Source: CAVVYW01 sp963752605 (GTDB lineage Bacteria > Actinomycetota > Thermoleophilia > Solirubrobacterales > 70-9). Taken from it: DNA of 64,000 nt. Of the stretch, positions 7,971 to 16,933 are shown one piece after another (position 1 is the stretch's first letter; the number at the start of each line of letters is the position of its first letter). Both the position numbers and the translations under genes were made by a program. The stretch is taken from positions 372,001 to 436,000 of the forward strand of contig CAVVYW010000005.1 of assembly GCA_963752605.1 (NCBI GenBank). The letters are read 5' to 3'. Under the pieces are notes generated by a model. The model searched no databases and was not told the origin of the DNA. It saw only the letters and a list, made by a program, of their open reading frames with translations.

Positions 7971-10273
7971 AGGACGGCCAGGCGGCCCCGCGCGACCGCC
8001 GGGGTCACCTGCGGGTCGGGGAGCCCCCCAGCGGCTCGCCCACGCCGCAGGCCGATGAGATCACCCGCGAGCTCACCGACGAGCAGCGCGCGCTCCTGGG
8101 CGACCTCTTCGCCGTGATCGAGGAGCACAAGTCGGAGCTGGCCGAACCGGTCGACCGCGAGGAGATCGAGAGGGCGTTCGCGTTCGCCTGCGAGAGCCAC
8201 GAGGGCCAGGAGAGGAAGTCGGGTGAGGACTTCATCACGCACCCGCTCGGGGTCGCACGGATCTGCGCGGGACTGCGCCTGGACACGGCAACCCTCGCCG
8301 CGGCCCTGCTTCACGACACCGTCGAGGACACGAGCGCCAGCCTCGAGGAGGTCCGGGAGAGGTTCGGCGACGAGATCGCCCAGCTCGTGGATGGCGTCAC
8401 CAAGCTCACCGAGATCACCTTCAAGAGCCGCGACGAGCGGCAGGCCGAGAACTACCGGAAGATGATGGTCGCGATGGCCACCGACGTCAGGGTGATCCTG
8501 ATCAAGCTGGCCGACCGTCTCCACAACATGCGGACGCTTGACGCGCTGCCGAAGCAGAAGCAGCAGGAGAAGGCGCGCGAGACGCTCGAGATCTTCGCCC
8601 CGCTCGCCCACCGGCTCGGGATCCACGCGATCAAGTGGGAGCTCGAGGATCTCGCCTTCGCGGCGCTTCACCCCCGGAAGTACGACGAGATCAAGGAGCT
8701 GGTCGCGCAGCAGCGGGCGGAGCGCGAGCGCTACGTGACGGAGGCGGGGAAGTTTCTCCAGAAGGAGCTGAAGGCGGTCGGCGTCGAGTCGGAGATCTCG
8801 GGCCGCGCCAAGCACTTCTATTCGATCTACACCAAGATGACCCGCAAGGGCAAGGAGTTCAACGAGATCTTCGACCTGACGGCGATGCGCGTGCTGGTCG
8901 GCTCGGTCAAGGACTGCTACGGCGCCATCGGGATCGTGCACTCGCTCTGGAAGCCGCTGCCGGGCCGCTTCAAGGACTTCGTCGCGATGCCCAAGGCGAA
9001 CATGTACCAGGCCCTCCACACCACGGTGATCGGGCCTGAGGGCCGGCCGCTCGAGATCCAGATCCGGACGCCGGACATGCACGATCTCGCCGAGTACGGG
9101 ATCGCGGCGCACGTGATCTACAAGGAGGGCGCCGCCTCCCGGGATCCGGACAAGGAGAAGATGACCTGGCTGCGCCAGCTCCTGGAGGCGGAGGGGGAGG
9201 CGGATCCGAAGCAGTTCCTCGAGGCGCTGAAGGTCGACCTGTTCGAGGACGAGGTCTTCGTCTTCACGCCCAAGGGCGAGGTCATGAACCTCTCGGCGGG
9301 CTCGACCCCGCTCGACTTCGCCTACTCGATCCACACCGACGTCGGCCACCAGTGCGTCGGCGCGAAGGTGAATGGGAAGATCGTGCCGCTCCACTACCAG
9401 CTGCGAAGCGGCGACATCGTCGAGGCTCTGACCGCCAAGCAGGGGCGCGGCCCGTCCCGCGACTGGCTGAAGCTGGTCCGCACGTCCCGCGCCCGCAACA
9501 AGATCCGCGCCTGGTTCCAGAAGGAGGGCCGCGAGGACGCCGAACGGCGCGGGCGCGAGCAGCTTGCCGAGGCGCTCAAGAAGCGCGGCCTGCCGCACTC
9601 CAAGGTCGCGGGATCGCCGCTGTTCGCGGAGGTGATCCGCGAGATGGGCTTCCGCAAGGCGGACGACTTCTACATCGCCCTCGGCCAGTCCAAGGTCTCG
9701 ACGAAAACGGTCGCCAACAAGGTGATGCAGCGGCTGAAGCGCGGGGAGGCCGTCGAGGAGGAGCCACCGCCTGCCCTGCAGAAGGGAATCGACGACTCCG
9801 AGCGGCGGACCCGTGACGCTCCCGCCTTCGGAATCAAGGTGAAGGGGGTGGATGACGTCGCCGTCCGGCTGGCCAAGTGCTGCCGCCCGGTGCCGGGCGA
9901 CGAGATCGTCGGATACGTCTCGCTGGGGCGTGGCATCACGGTGCACCGTGAGGACTGCCGCAACGTCGGCGCCCTGAAGAAGGCTCCGGAGCGGTTCACG
10001 GAGGTGACCTGGGACGGCGACAACGAGGCCGGCTACCGGGTGGAGCTCCAGGTGGACGCCTGGGACAGGACCCGCCTGCTCGAGGACCTGTCGCGCACCT
10101 TCGCGGAGGCAGGGATCAACATCCTCGAGGCGCGCTGCAACACCAAGCATCCGATGGTCAAGAACCGCTTCGTGGTCGAGGTGGGGGACACCGAGCAGCT
10201 GAAGCAGGCCATCTCGCGCATTCGCAACATCGAGTCCGTCTTCGACGCCTACCGGGTCACGCCCACCGGTTAG
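7850..10273 (+). CDS. rel: Bifunctional (p)ppGpp synthetase/hydrolase Rel
   Basis: Rel makes and degrades the stringent-response alarmone (p)ppGpp. The HD hydrolase domain shows LLHDTVEDT and later LIKLADRLHNMRTL; the synthetase domain shows RAKHFYSIYTKM and EIFDLTAMRVLV; a TGS domain follows (VFVFTPKGEVMNL), then a conserved Cys-rich helical region (LAKCCRPVPGD) and a C-terminal ACT domain (ELQVDAWDRTRLLEDL). This is the full long-Rel architecture. The start is uncertain: GTG 7850 overlaps recJ by 121 bases and gives 807 residues, while the next in-frame start, GTG 8114, gives a more typical N-terminus of about 719 residues. No good ribosome binding site supports either. The overlap or near-contact with recJ suggests one transcript. 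Confidence 0.95.
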   Translation: MPAGSILGEDRVGALASLRELRDQASGGHPIPPEQSTSQLEDGQAAPRDRRGHLRVGEPPSGSPTPQADEITRELTDEQRALLGDLFAVIEEHKSELAEPVDREEIERAFAFACESHEGQERKSGEDFITHPLGVARICAGLRLDTATLAAALLHDTVEDTSASLEEVRERFGDEIAQLVDGVTKLTEITFKSRDERQAENYRKMMVAMATDVRVILIKLADRLHNMRTLDALPKQKQQEKARETLEIFAPLAHRLGIHAIKWELEDLAFAALHPRKYDEIKELVAQQRAERERYVTEAGKFLQKELKAVGVESEISGRAKHFYSIYTKMTRKGKEFNEIFDLTAMRVLVGSVKDCYGAIGIVHSLWKPLPGRFKDFVAMPKANMYQALHTTVIGPEGRPLEIQIRTPDMHDLAEYGIAAHVIYKEGAASRDPDKEKMTWLRQLLEAEGEADPKQFLEALKVDLFEDEVFVFTPKGEVMNLSAGSTPLDFAYSIHTDVGHQCVGAKVNGKIVPLHYQLRSGDIVEALTAKQGRGPSRDWLKLVRTSRARNKIRAWFQKEGREDAERRGREQLAEALKKRGLPHSKVAGSPLFAEVIREMGFRKADDFYIALGQSKVSTKTVANKVMQRLKRGEAVEEEPPPALQKGIDDSERRTRDAPAFGIKVKGVDDVAVRLAKCCRPVPGDEIVGYVSLGRGITVHREDCRNVGALKKAPERFTEVTWDGDNEAGYRVELQVDAWDRTRLLEDLSRTFAEAGINILEARCNTKHPMVKNRFVVEVGDTEQLKQAISRIRNIESVFDAYRVTPTG

Positions 10274-10276
10274 AGT
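10271..10276 (+). promoter_or_regulatory. Candidate -10 hexamer for the cupredoxin gene
   Basis: TAGAGT overlaps the rel stop codon and ends 9 nt before ATG 10286. There is no Shine-Dalgarno sequence between them, which fits a leaderless mRNA. It is one of about a dozen similar arrangements in this window; on its own it is weak. Confidence 0.35.
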
Positions 10277-10285
10277 GGGCGCGGG

Positions 10286-10969
10286 ATGAAGCCGGGGGCA
10301 CGCGGGACGACGCTCCTCTGCTTCGCGGTGGCGGCCGCCCTGTTCGCGGCCGGAAGCGCCTTCGCGGCCGCGCAGACCATCGTGGCGAACGACGACTTCT
10401 TCGGTTCAGCGGGTGGGTCCACCACCTTCACAATGGACCAAGGCGGGCTGGCCCCGTTCCAAAACCAGGGGGCCAATCAGCACAACGTCACCGCGACTGC
10501 GAACGGCCCCGACGGGACGCCCCTGTTCAGCTCGCCGACCATCGGGACGGGCTCGACTGTCGTCAATGGGACGCAGTTCCTGACCCCTGGCGCCTACACG
10601 TTCATCTGCACCGTCCATCCCCAGATGGTCGGCACGCTCGCCGTCTCGCCCAGCGGGACGCCGGTGCCTCGTCCGGCGTTGACCCTGAAGCTGCTGAGCC
10701 GGAGCATCGAGAAGGTCCTCAAGAACGGCCTCCTGGTCCAGATCGACAGCACCGCCAAGAGCGATGAGATCAACGTAGTGGCAAAGCTCGGCAAGATGAC
10801 GATCAGCAAGGCCCTGGACATCTCGGAGGCTCAGGGCCGGACGTTCGTGAAGCTGAAGCTGAACAAGACCGGCAAGAGCCGGCTCGCCGAGCGCGACAAC
10901 GCCACGATCACCCTGAGCGGGACGATCACCTCCGGTTCTCCCACCAGCACCAAGGGGAAGCTCAAGTAG
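10286..10969 (+). CDS. Secreted cupredoxin-domain protein
   Basis: The 227-residue product starts with a signal peptide (residues 1-28, ending in AFAAAQ). Residues 29-125 form a plastocyanin/azurin-like cupredoxin: the copper ligands are visible as H66 (QHNV), C108, H111 and M114 in FICTVHPQM. A second, cysteine-free region (about 130-227) is Lys/Ser/Thr-rich and predicted beta, ending in a basic GKLK. The protein should act outside the membrane in electron transfer or copper binding. No oxidase or partner gene is adjacent. The position right after rel and before a convergent HIT gene gives no pathway context. Confidence 0.85.
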   Translation: MKPGARGTTLLCFAVAAALFAAGSAFAAAQTIVANDDFFGSAGGSTTFTMDQGGLAPFQNQGANQHNVTATANGPDGTPLFSSPTIGTGSTVVNGTQFLTPGAYTFICTVHPQMVGTLAVSPSGTPVPRPALTLKLLSRSIEKVLKNGLLVQIDSTAKSDEINVVAKLGKMTISKALDISEAQGRTFVKLKLNKTGKSRLAERDNATITLSGTITSGSPTSTKGKLK

Positions 10970-10974
10970 CTGCG

Positions 10975-11397
10975 TCAGCCGAGCGTCTCGACCGCCGTCC
11001 GGACGGTCGAGGCCACCTCGGCCATCTCTTCCTCGGAGGCGTACTTCGTCCGGGGCCAGAAGAACCCCCGGAGTCCATCCTTGGGCTTGCGGGGGACGAC
11101 GTGAACGTGGAGGTGGAGCACGCTCTGGCTGACCACGTTGTTGAGGGCGACGAACGAGCCCGGCTTCCCCATCGCCTGGGGGACGGCCACCGAGAGGAGC
11201 CGGGCGTTGGCGAACAGCGACCCGACCAGCTCGTCCGGGAGATCGGCGAGCGTCTCGTGATGCTCGCGCGGCACGAGCAGGCTGTGCCCGGGGAAGAGCG
11301 GCCGGTTGTCGAGGAAGGCGAGCGAGACCTTGTCCTCGAAGACAACGTGCGCCGCCTCGTCGCCGGCGACGATCTGACAGAAAGGGCAGCCCGCCAT
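10975..11397 (-). CDS. HIT-family nucleotide hydrolase/transferase
   Basis: The 140-residue product has the HIT catalytic motif HLHVHVVPR and an N-terminal C-x2-C (MAGCPFCQIVAGD) that often accompanies a bound zinc in this family. HIT proteins hydrolyse or transfer nucleotidyl groups, for example from dinucleoside polyphosphates or adenosine 5'-monophosphoramidate. The ATG at 11397 was chosen because it begins the family-typical sequence; longer upstream frames read through unrelated sequence. It is transcribed divergently from the secreted protein at 11431, with only 33 bases between the starts. A second, distinct HIT protein is encoded at 16329-16832. Confidence 0.9.
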   Translation of the reverse strand: MAGCPFCQIVAGDEAAHVVFEDKVSLAFLDNRPLFPGHSLLVPREHHETLADLPDELVGSLFANARLLSVAVPQAMGKPGSFVALNNVVSQSVLHLHVHVVPRKPKDGLRGFFWPRTKYASEEEMAEVASTVRTAVETLG

Positions 11398-11430
11398 GGC
11401 CAGGAAACTATGATGACTGCAGGAGGAACG

Positions 11431-12306
11431 ATGAGGGGACGTCCAGGGAGATGGCTTCGAGGGCTGGGGCTGGTCGCAGGTGTGCTCGCCTTCGCCGCGG
11501 CACCGGTGCAGGGAGCCCCCAAGGGCAAGCTTCCCAAACTGCCGGAGGTGACCGTCACCGCGAGCGCGACCGGCGCCTTCAACGTCGCCACGGCGACGGC
11601 AACGTGCCCGAAGGGCAGGAAAGCGATTTCTGGGGGCTACACGACCTCGGCCCCAAGCATCCCGAACCACTGGCTGAACGTGTACGAGTCGCAGCGCGTC
11701 GGGCAGAACGCATGGCGGGTTTCCGGGGTCCAATACTTTCCGGCCCCAGCTACCGACACGCTGGCCGCTCATGTCTACTGCGACACCCTGAGGGGAAAGA
11801 TCGCGACCTCCTCGGCCGCCGTTCCGCTGACGGCCACCCTCCATGGCACGACCAGCGTGCTCGCCCTCTGTCCCGCCGGGACCAAGATGCTCTCGGGCGG
11901 CTTCGCCACGCCGGCCGCGAACGCGATGGATGCCAGCTATGTCTCCCGATCGGCCCCTGCTGGCGCCAGCGGATGGGTGGTCGACGCTACGAACCTGAGC
12001 GGAACGGCGGCGAGAAACGTGACCGGCTTGGCCAACTGCCTCAAGCTCGCCAAGGCGAAGCAGATCTCTGAGGAGGTAGCGGTGCTGGGACCGGCCAACA
12101 CGACCCGCTCGGTGAGGACTCCCGCCTGTCCGAAGAACACCATCGTGCGGGGAGGGGGCTTCGCGACCAGCACGCCAGTGAGCGGTCTGCAGGCGACCGC
12201 GCTCGTCTACGAGAGCAGGCGGGTGGGCGCCACCTGGGTCTCGTCGGCATCGGCGAGCGGCAACTCGACCTCCAGCACCCTCGTCAGCACCGCCCTCTGC
12301 CGTTGA
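11431..12306 (+). CDS. Secreted protein with three Cys/Gly-Gly repeats
   Basis: The 291-residue product has a signal peptide (about residues 1-28, GVLAFAAAPVQGA). The mature part is three copies of a roughly 85-residue unit. Each opens with a Cys-Pro turn and a glycine pair (TCPKGRKAISGGYTTS, LCPAGTKMLSGGFATP, ACPKNTIVRGGGFATS) and closes with a second cysteine (HVYC, LANC, TALCR), so each unit probably holds one disulfide. The same unit occurs once in the collagen-like protein at 40963-41466. ATG 11431 is chosen because AGGAGGA precedes it at 11421; ATG 11413 is in frame but lacks a ribosome binding site. I do not know the function; a surface or matrix role is an inference. Confidence 0.8.
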   Translation: MRGRPGRWLRGLGLVAGVLAFAAAPVQGAPKGKLPKLPEVTVTASATGAFNVATATATCPKGRKAISGGYTTSAPSIPNHWLNVYESQRVGQNAWRVSGVQYFPAPATDTLAAHVYCDTLRGKIATSSAAVPLTATLHGTTSVLALCPAGTKMLSGGFATPAANAMDASYVSRSAPAGASGWVVDATNLSGTAARNVTGLANCLKLAKAKQISEEVAVLGPANTTRSVRTPACPKNTIVRGGGFATSTPVSGLQATALVYESRRVGATWVSSASASGNSTSSTLVSTALCR

Positions 12307-12331
12307 GGCGGTAGTGTCGGGCTGACTGCTC

Positions 12332-12853
12332 ATGGAGAGAGCGACGGCCACCGAAGGGATCGAGGGGAGAGGACGGAGGCGCCTGCTAGTCGCAGCTTGG
12401 TGTCTGGCGCTGGCGCTCGCCTGTGTGCCGGCCGCGACGGCCGCCAAGCAAAAGTCGACCCCGCCCGATTCCTTCAACACCGGAAGCTACTTGGGGAAGA
12501 CGAAGCAGGAGACCGTCGCGATCGACTTTCGGAGTTTCGAGTTCAGCCTGAACAAGAAGGGCAGGGTCACCCTGCTCACCGAGCCCGTCGTCAGGAAGGA
12601 ATTCTGCACGTCCGTCCCGGTGTTCACCCTCGACGGGGCGACCCCGACCAAGCCGCTCAGCAAGCGCGGCGCCTTCAAGTTCACCAGCACCTTCGAGGGG
12701 ACCAGGATCGACTCGATCAAGGGCCAGTTCGTGAGTGAAACGGAGGTCGAGGGATTCGCGGTCTACAACTTCCAGGGCCAGTCCGACCTGTGCACCCCGG
12801 GCAGCGTGAAGGTGGCCTTCAGGGCCACCCGGCAGAAGAAGAAGAAGAGCTAG
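12332..12853 (+). CDS. Secreted or surface protein with basic C-terminus, unknown function
   Basis: The 173-residue product has an N-terminal basic stretch and a hydrophobic signal segment (LLVAAWCLALALACVPAATA), followed by a mature domain of about 130 residues with alternating beta-type sequence and two cysteines (EFCTS and DLCTPG) that could form a disulfide. It ends in RQKKKKS. No family is recognised. It follows the triple-repeat protein by 25 bases. Its stop codon shares a CTAG palindrome with the stop of the convergent lipid kinase. Confidence 0.7.
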   Translation: MERATATEGIEGRGRRRLLVAAWCLALALACVPAATAAKQKSTPPDSFNTGSYLGKTKQETVAIDFRSFEFSLNKKGRVTLLTEPVVRKEFCTSVPVFTLDGATPTKPLSKRGAFKFTSTFEGTRIDSIKGQFVSETEVEGFAVYNFQGQSDLCTPGSVKVAFRATRQKKKKS

Positions 12854-13878
12854 GCGACGACGGTGAGGGCGCGGGGCGCGACCGAGAAGGTCATCTCGGC
12901 GTGCTCCCCGAGGTAGTCACCATCGACCTGCACGGGCAGCGGGCGGACCTGCCCGGACTCGTCCTTCGAGATCGACCGAATGGTCGCCTCTGAGACGTCG
13001 GGGAACACCTCGATCTGGCGGTGCTTTCCCGTGTGCAGCCGCCGGCTGAGGACGCGGGCGGCAATCGTCGGCATGTCGCGCTGGGCAGCGCGGCCGAGCA
13101 CGGCCATCGCGAGCCGCCCGTCATCCAGCCCGACGCCCTCGACGATCCGGATCGGGATGTCGGCGAAGTAGGTGAACGGATCGGAGTTCTGGGCGATCAC
13201 CGTGACGCCCTCCACGCGCTGACCTCCGAGCTCGACCTCCAGTCGAATCGGGTTGCGCAGGTAGTCGCGGTAGAAGCCGGAGACCGCGGCCCAGGTGTAG
13301 TACCACTGCCGTGCGCGTGCCTTGAGCCGCGGGTGCGCGTCGACCCGCTTCACCACCGTCGCGTCGAGCCCGACCCCGCAGGCGAAGACGAAGTGGCGGC
13401 CGTTGCAGCGCCCGAGGTCGATCTTGCGCGGGTGGAAGTCGTCGGCAAGCCCGATCAGGTGCTCGGTGGCGTCCACGACGTCGTTCGGGATGCCGAGCGT
13501 GCGGCACACGACGTTGGTCGAGCCACCGGGCAGCACCGACACGGGCACGTCGGTCCCGGCCAGTCCGTTTGCGACCTCGTTGAGGGTGCCGTCCCCGCCG
13601 AAGGCGACGACGATGTCGTAGCCGCCGTCGCGGGCCTCGCGGCCGATCTCGATGGCGTGCTCGGCGGCCTCGGTGTCGACCGCCTCCACCTCATAGCGGG
13701 CCTGGAGCGCGTAGACGACCAGGTTCTTGAGCCGGTCGGACACCGTGGTGGCGTAGGGGTTGACGATGATCAGCATCCGCTTCTTCGCTGCGCCGGGGGT
13801 TAGCGGCTTGGCCGCGGCGGCGGGTGAGGGCCCACTCTGAGCGGGCCCTCGCTGGGGGGGAGCGATCGTCGACGACAC
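12850..13878 (-). CDS. Diacylglycerol kinase/YegS-like lipid kinase
   Basis: Members phosphorylate diacylglycerol or related lipids with ATP at the membrane. The 342-residue product contains the nucleotide-binding motif AFGGDGTLNEVANGLAG and the PGGSTNVVCRTLGIP motif, followed by the family beta-sandwich (GVGLDATVVKR, and near the C-terminus QVDGDYLGEH). The first 35 residues are Pro/Ala-rich and unconserved. GTG 13878 is chosen since AGGAAAG lies about 10 bases upstream; GTG 13920 would add 14 residues and overlap the MBL gene. It is downstream of the MBL hydrolase and probably in the same transcript. Its stop overlaps the convergent upstream gene's stop. Confidence 0.9.
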   Translation of the reverse strand: MSSTIAPPQRGPAQSGPSPAAAAKPLTPGAAKKRMLIIVNPYATTVSDRLKNLVVYALQARYEVEAVDTEAAEHAIEIGREARDGGYDIVVAFGGDGTLNEVANGLAGTDVPVSVLPGGSTNVVCRTLGIPNDVVDATEHLIGLADDFHPRKIDLGRCNGRHFVFACGVGLDATVVKRVDAHPRLKARARQWYYTWAAVSGFYRDYLRNPIRLEVELGGQRVEGVTVIAQNSDPFTYFADIPIRIVEGVGLDDGRLAMAVLGRAAQRDMPTIAARVLSRRLHTGKHRQIEVFPDVSEATIRSISKDESGQVRPLPVQVDGDYLGEHAEMTFSVAPRALTVVA

Positions 13879-13891
13879 GGTGGTCTCTTTC

Positions 13892-14953
13892 CTAAACCTC
13901 GCCGGATGCCGGGTTACCACCCGGGATCAGGTCCCCCAGGTCGTCCACCGGAGCCTTCGAGGTGGCCTCGTAGCGCACGATATCCCCATCGAGCACCTCG
14001 CGTGCATGGCCGGCGTTCACCAGCAGGTCGACGTGACCGATCACCTCGGAAAGCGTGAGGAAGGCCTGGGTCACCGCGACGTTCCCCCAGAGGGCCTGCG
14101 CCAGCTCGTGCCCGGTGCGGGGCTTCTCGGCGATCCGGCGATAGAGCTTCTCGGCGCGGCGCTGGTGCATCGCGAACCGCTCGTCGATCAGCGAGACGTG
14201 GTCGGTGATCGGCTCTCCGTGGCCGGAGAGGACGATCTCGGCCGGCAGCTCGCGGGTCTTCTGGAGGGAGGTGAGGTACTCGACCAGCGCCTGGCGCCGT
14301 TCTCCAGACCCGTCGAGCGACCGCGAGATGAGCGGGTTGGAGGAGATGTGCTTGATCAGGTGGTCCGCGGCGATCAGGATCCGCCGCTTGGAGTCCCAGA
14401 AGACCGTGTCGGAGGGGCTGTGGCCCGGCCGGAACTGGACCTCGAGGCCCCGATCGTGAAAATCAAGGCGCTCGCCGTCCCGCAATGGCCGGGTGACGTT
14501 GACCTTCGAGCCCCAGGCGCGAAAGCTGGCCGACACGGTCTGCAGTGCGCGCACCACATCCTCTGAGATGCCGTGCCGGAGCATCAGCGCCGCCGCCTCC
14601 TGGTCATCGCGCTCCGCATCGCCGCCGAAGTCCTCGACGAAGGGGACCACCACGTCGATGGCCGCCACCTCCGCACCTGAGCGGCGCGCGACGATGTCGA
14701 CGAGGCCGAGATGGTCGATGTGCTGGTGGGTGAGGATGACCAGCTCGATGTCCTCGATCCGGTGCCCGAGGGCACCGAGCTGGTGCTCGAGCTCATCGAG
14801 CGCCTTGCCGGAGTTCGGCCCGGCGTCGACCAGGGTGAGCGGTTCGTCCTCGATCAGGTAGCAGTTGACCCGACCGACCTGGAACGGCGTGGGGATGCGC
14901 AGGGTCTGAATGCCCGCCTCGGTGACGCGCTGCCAGACCTGGTCGTCGTTCAC
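13892..14953 (-). CDS. MBL-fold metallo-hydrolase
   Basis: The 353-residue product has the metallo-beta-lactamase motif THQHIDHLG, an N-terminal VNCYLIEDEPLTLVDAG strand pair, RPGHSPSDTVFW for the third metal ligand, and LIAADHLIKHISSNP for the bridging Asp. After the catalytic domain comes a C-terminal winged-helix-like region (ELAQALWGNVAVTQAFLTLSEVIGHVDLL) as in glyoxalase II-like and LACTB2-like hydrolases. Substrate is unknown; thioesters or nucleic acid are possible. GTG 14953 overlaps the phosphohexomutase TGA by 3 bases (GTGA), showing translational coupling in a minus-strand operon. Confidence 0.9.
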   Translation of the reverse strand: MNDDQVWQRVTEAGIQTLRIPTPFQVGRVNCYLIEDEPLTLVDAGPNSGKALDELEHQLGALGHRIEDIELVILTHQHIDHLGLVDIVARRSGAEVAAIDVVVPFVEDFGGDAERDDQEAAALMLRHGISEDVVRALQTVSASFRAWGSKVNVTRPLRDGERLDFHDRGLEVQFRPGHSPSDTVFWDSKRRILIAADHLIKHISSNPLISRSLDGSGERRQALVEYLTSLQKTRELPAEIVLSGHGEPITDHVSLIDERFAMHQRRAEKLYRRIAEKPRTGHELAQALWGNVAVTQAFLTLSEVIGHVDLLVNAGHAREVLDGDIVRYEATSKAPVDDLGDLIPGGNPASGEV

Positions 14954-16326
14954 GAGCGGATCAGCTCTAGGACCTCGTCGCGCTTCTCCTCCATGTGCTC
15001 TCGGGAGAGGAGCGACTCGAGGTTGAGGCGAAGCAGCGGCTCGGTGTTGGAGGGGCGAACGTTGAAGTGCCAGTCGGGGTAGTCGATCGAGACGCCGTCG
15101 AGCCGAGTGATCTCGGCGTCGGAGTGGCGTTCGGCGATCTCGCGCATCTTCCCGTCCTGGTCGGCCACTTCGGAGTTGATCTCTCCGGAGATGAAGTACT
15201 TCGAGCGGAACTCGGCCATCTGGTCGGCGAGCGAGCGCCCCTCCTGTGAGATCAGCTCCAGCATCAGCAGCGCCGGGATCGTTCCCGAGTCCGCGCAGAA
15301 GAAGTCCCGGAAGTAGTAGTGGCCGGAGACCTCGCCGCCGAACACGGCCCCGGTTTCCCGCATCCGGACCTTGAAGAAGGCGTGCCCGACGCGGCTCAGG
15401 TCTGACCTGCCGCCGCAGGCGGCGACCATGTCGGGCACCGCTCGGCTGGAGCGGGGGTCGTAGAGGATTGTGGCCCCCGGCTCCTTCCTGAGGGCCGCGC
15501 GCGCGAGCAGGGCGCAGACGAAGTCCCCGTCGCAGAAGACGCCCTCTGAGTCGACGAAGAAGCAGCGGTCGGCATCTCCGTCCCAGGCGATCGCCAGGTC
15601 GACCTTCTCCCCCTGCACCTTGTCCACGATGAAGCGGCGGTTCTGCTCCAGGAGCGGGTTCGGCTCGCGGTCCGGGAAGTTGCCGTCAGGCTCCCAGTAG
15701 GTGGTCGTCACCTCGAGGTCGAGCCGTTCCAGCAGCGGCCCGACCATCGGGCCGGCCATTCCGTTGCCGCCGTCAGCGAGGACCTTCAGCGGCCCGATGG
15801 AGCCGGAATCGACCACTCCGCGCATGTGCTCGTGGAACTCGGGGTAGATGTCGACCTCCTCGACAGAGCCGCCCCCGGGTGGATCGGGGAGGCCGGCCTC
15901 GATCCCCGCCCGCACGTCGGGGATGCCGGCGTCGCCGGAGAGAGCCAACGCCCCCTCGCGGATCAGCTTCACCCCGGTGTACGGCTTGGGGTTGTGCGAG
16001 GCGGTCACCATCGCTCCTCCATCCAGGTCGCGCGAGCCGACCAGGAAGTAGCTCATCTCGGTGGCGATCTGCCCCGCGTCGAGGACGCTCACACCCTCGT
16101 CGACCAGGCCGTCGCAAACCCGACCGGCCATCTCCGGCGCGGTGAGGCGCATGTCCCGCCCGAGCCCGACGCGCAGGTCAGAGGGCGTCTTGTCCCTGAG
16201 ACGGGCGAGGACCCGTGCGAAGGCGCGGCCGATCAGATAGCCGGTTTCCTCATCCATCTCCTCCCCGTAGAGGCCGCGGATGTCGTAGGCCTTGAAGATC
16301 CCCGGCGGGGGAGCGGTGACCGCCAT
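14950..16326 (-). CDS. Phosphomannomutase/phosphoglucomutase
   Basis: This alpha-D-phosphohexomutase interconverts hexose 1- and 6-phosphates for envelope polysaccharide and nucleotide-sugar synthesis. The 458-residue product has the phosphoserine loop VTASHNPKPYTGVK near residue 107, the metal loop AIAWDGDADRCFF, the sugar-binding FGGEVSGHYYFRD, and the phosphate-binding VRPSNTEPLLRL near the C-terminus, so all four domains are present. The N-terminus begins with FKAYDIRGLYG, which supports ATG 16326. Which hexose is preferred cannot be decided by eye. It sits two bases after the HIT gene and overlaps the MBL gene. Confidence 0.93.
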   Translation of the reverse strand: MAVTAPPPGIFKAYDIRGLYGEEMDEETGYLIGRAFARVLARLRDKTPSDLRVGLGRDMRLTAPEMAGRVCDGLVDEGVSVLDAGQIATEMSYFLVGSRDLDGGAMVTASHNPKPYTGVKLIREGALALSGDAGIPDVRAGIEAGLPDPPGGGSVEEVDIYPEFHEHMRGVVDSGSIGPLKVLADGGNGMAGPMVGPLLERLDLEVTTTYWEPDGNFPDREPNPLLEQNRRFIVDKVQGEKVDLAIAWDGDADRCFFVDSEGVFCDGDFVCALLARAALRKEPGATILYDPRSSRAVPDMVAACGGRSDLSRVGHAFFKVRMRETGAVFGGEVSGHYYFRDFFCADSGTIPALLMLELISQEGRSLADQMAEFRSKYFISGEINSEVADQDGKMREIAERHSDAEITRLDGVSIDYPDWHFNVRPSNTEPLLRLNLESLLSREHMEEKRDEVLELIRS

Positions 16327-16328
16327 CC

Positions 16329-16832
16329 TCAGTCGAACGCCCCGCGTCGCAGCGCCTCGTAGCTCTGTTCGAGGCTCTGCGGCATCACCCTGGTGTCCGC
16401 GAGCACCGGCATGAAGTTGGTGTCGCCGCCCCAGCGGGGGACCACGTGCAGGTGGATGTGATGCTCGACGCCGGCCCCCGCCACGCGCCCCTGGTTGACG
16501 CCGACGTTGTATCCGTGCGGCGAGTAGGCCTCCTCGAGGATTCCCATCCCCCGTTGGGCCAGGCGCATCATCTCGGCGGCCGTCGTCTCGTCGAGCTCCT
16601 GGAGGGTCGCCCGGTGTTCGAAAGGCGCCACCATCAGGTGCCCGTTGGTGTAGGGGAACTTGTTGAGGATCACGAAGCAGCGATCGCCGCGGTGGACGAT
16701 CAGCTGCGCCTCGTCGTCGCCGGCCTCGAGGGCGGCGCAGAAGATGCACTCCTCCTCGGAGTCCTTGGACGCGTCCTTCACGTACTTCATCCGCCAGGGC
16801 GCCCAGATCCGCTGGTTGGCCACACCGCCCAT
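16329..16832 (-). CDS. HIT-domain protein (AP4A phosphorylase-like)
   Basis: The 167-residue product begins RIWAPWRMKYV and has ECIFC near the N-terminus, FPYTNGHLMVAPFEH in the middle and the catalytic HIT motif HHIHLHVVPRW. This set is typical of the actinobacterial diadenosine-tetraphosphate phosphorylase-like branch, which cleaves Ap4A. ATG 16832 begins this conserved pattern; the open frame extends upstream to 16931 without similarity. It is the first gene of the minus-strand run HIT-phosphohexomutase-MBL-lipid kinase. The enzyme activity is inferred from family only. Confidence 0.9.
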   Translation of the reverse strand: MGGVANQRIWAPWRMKYVKDASKDSEEECIFCAALEAGDDEAQLIVHRGDRCFVILNKFPYTNGHLMVAPFEHRATLQELDETTAAEMMRLAQRGMGILEEAYSPHGYNVGVNQGRVAGAGVEHHIHLHVVPRWGGDTNFMPVLADTRVMPQSLEQSYEALRRGAFD

Positions 16833-16921
16833 CGTAGGAGAGACTCGCCAGGCTACGACGCCGCGCTTTCCACACCTGATCGCACACGCGATCACGCCCA
16901 GGCTGCGTTCATCCTCTTCGA

Positions 16922-16927
16922 GATAAT
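16922..16927 (+). promoter_or_regulatory. Candidate -10 hexamer for the TfoX-like gene
   Basis: GATAAT lies 6 nt before GTG 16934, the closest match to TATAAT among the candidate leaderless starts of the window. No ribosome binding site is present. It lies in the divergent region facing the HIT gene at 16832. Confidence 0.45.
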
Positions 16928-16933
16928 CCACGG

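Noticed and set aside
7850..8113. The N-terminal extension of Rel as a certain coding part
   Set aside because: It overlaps recJ and is unconserved and rich in Pro, Gly and Arg. It is kept in the coordinates only because no better start codon is available before the conserved region except GTG 8114.
10975..12480. A single long minus-strand protein of 501 codons ending in the HIT domain
   Set aside because: Only the last 140 residues are the HIT family; the rest lies opposite two secreted plus-strand genes and lacks similarity. ATG 11397 is the family start.
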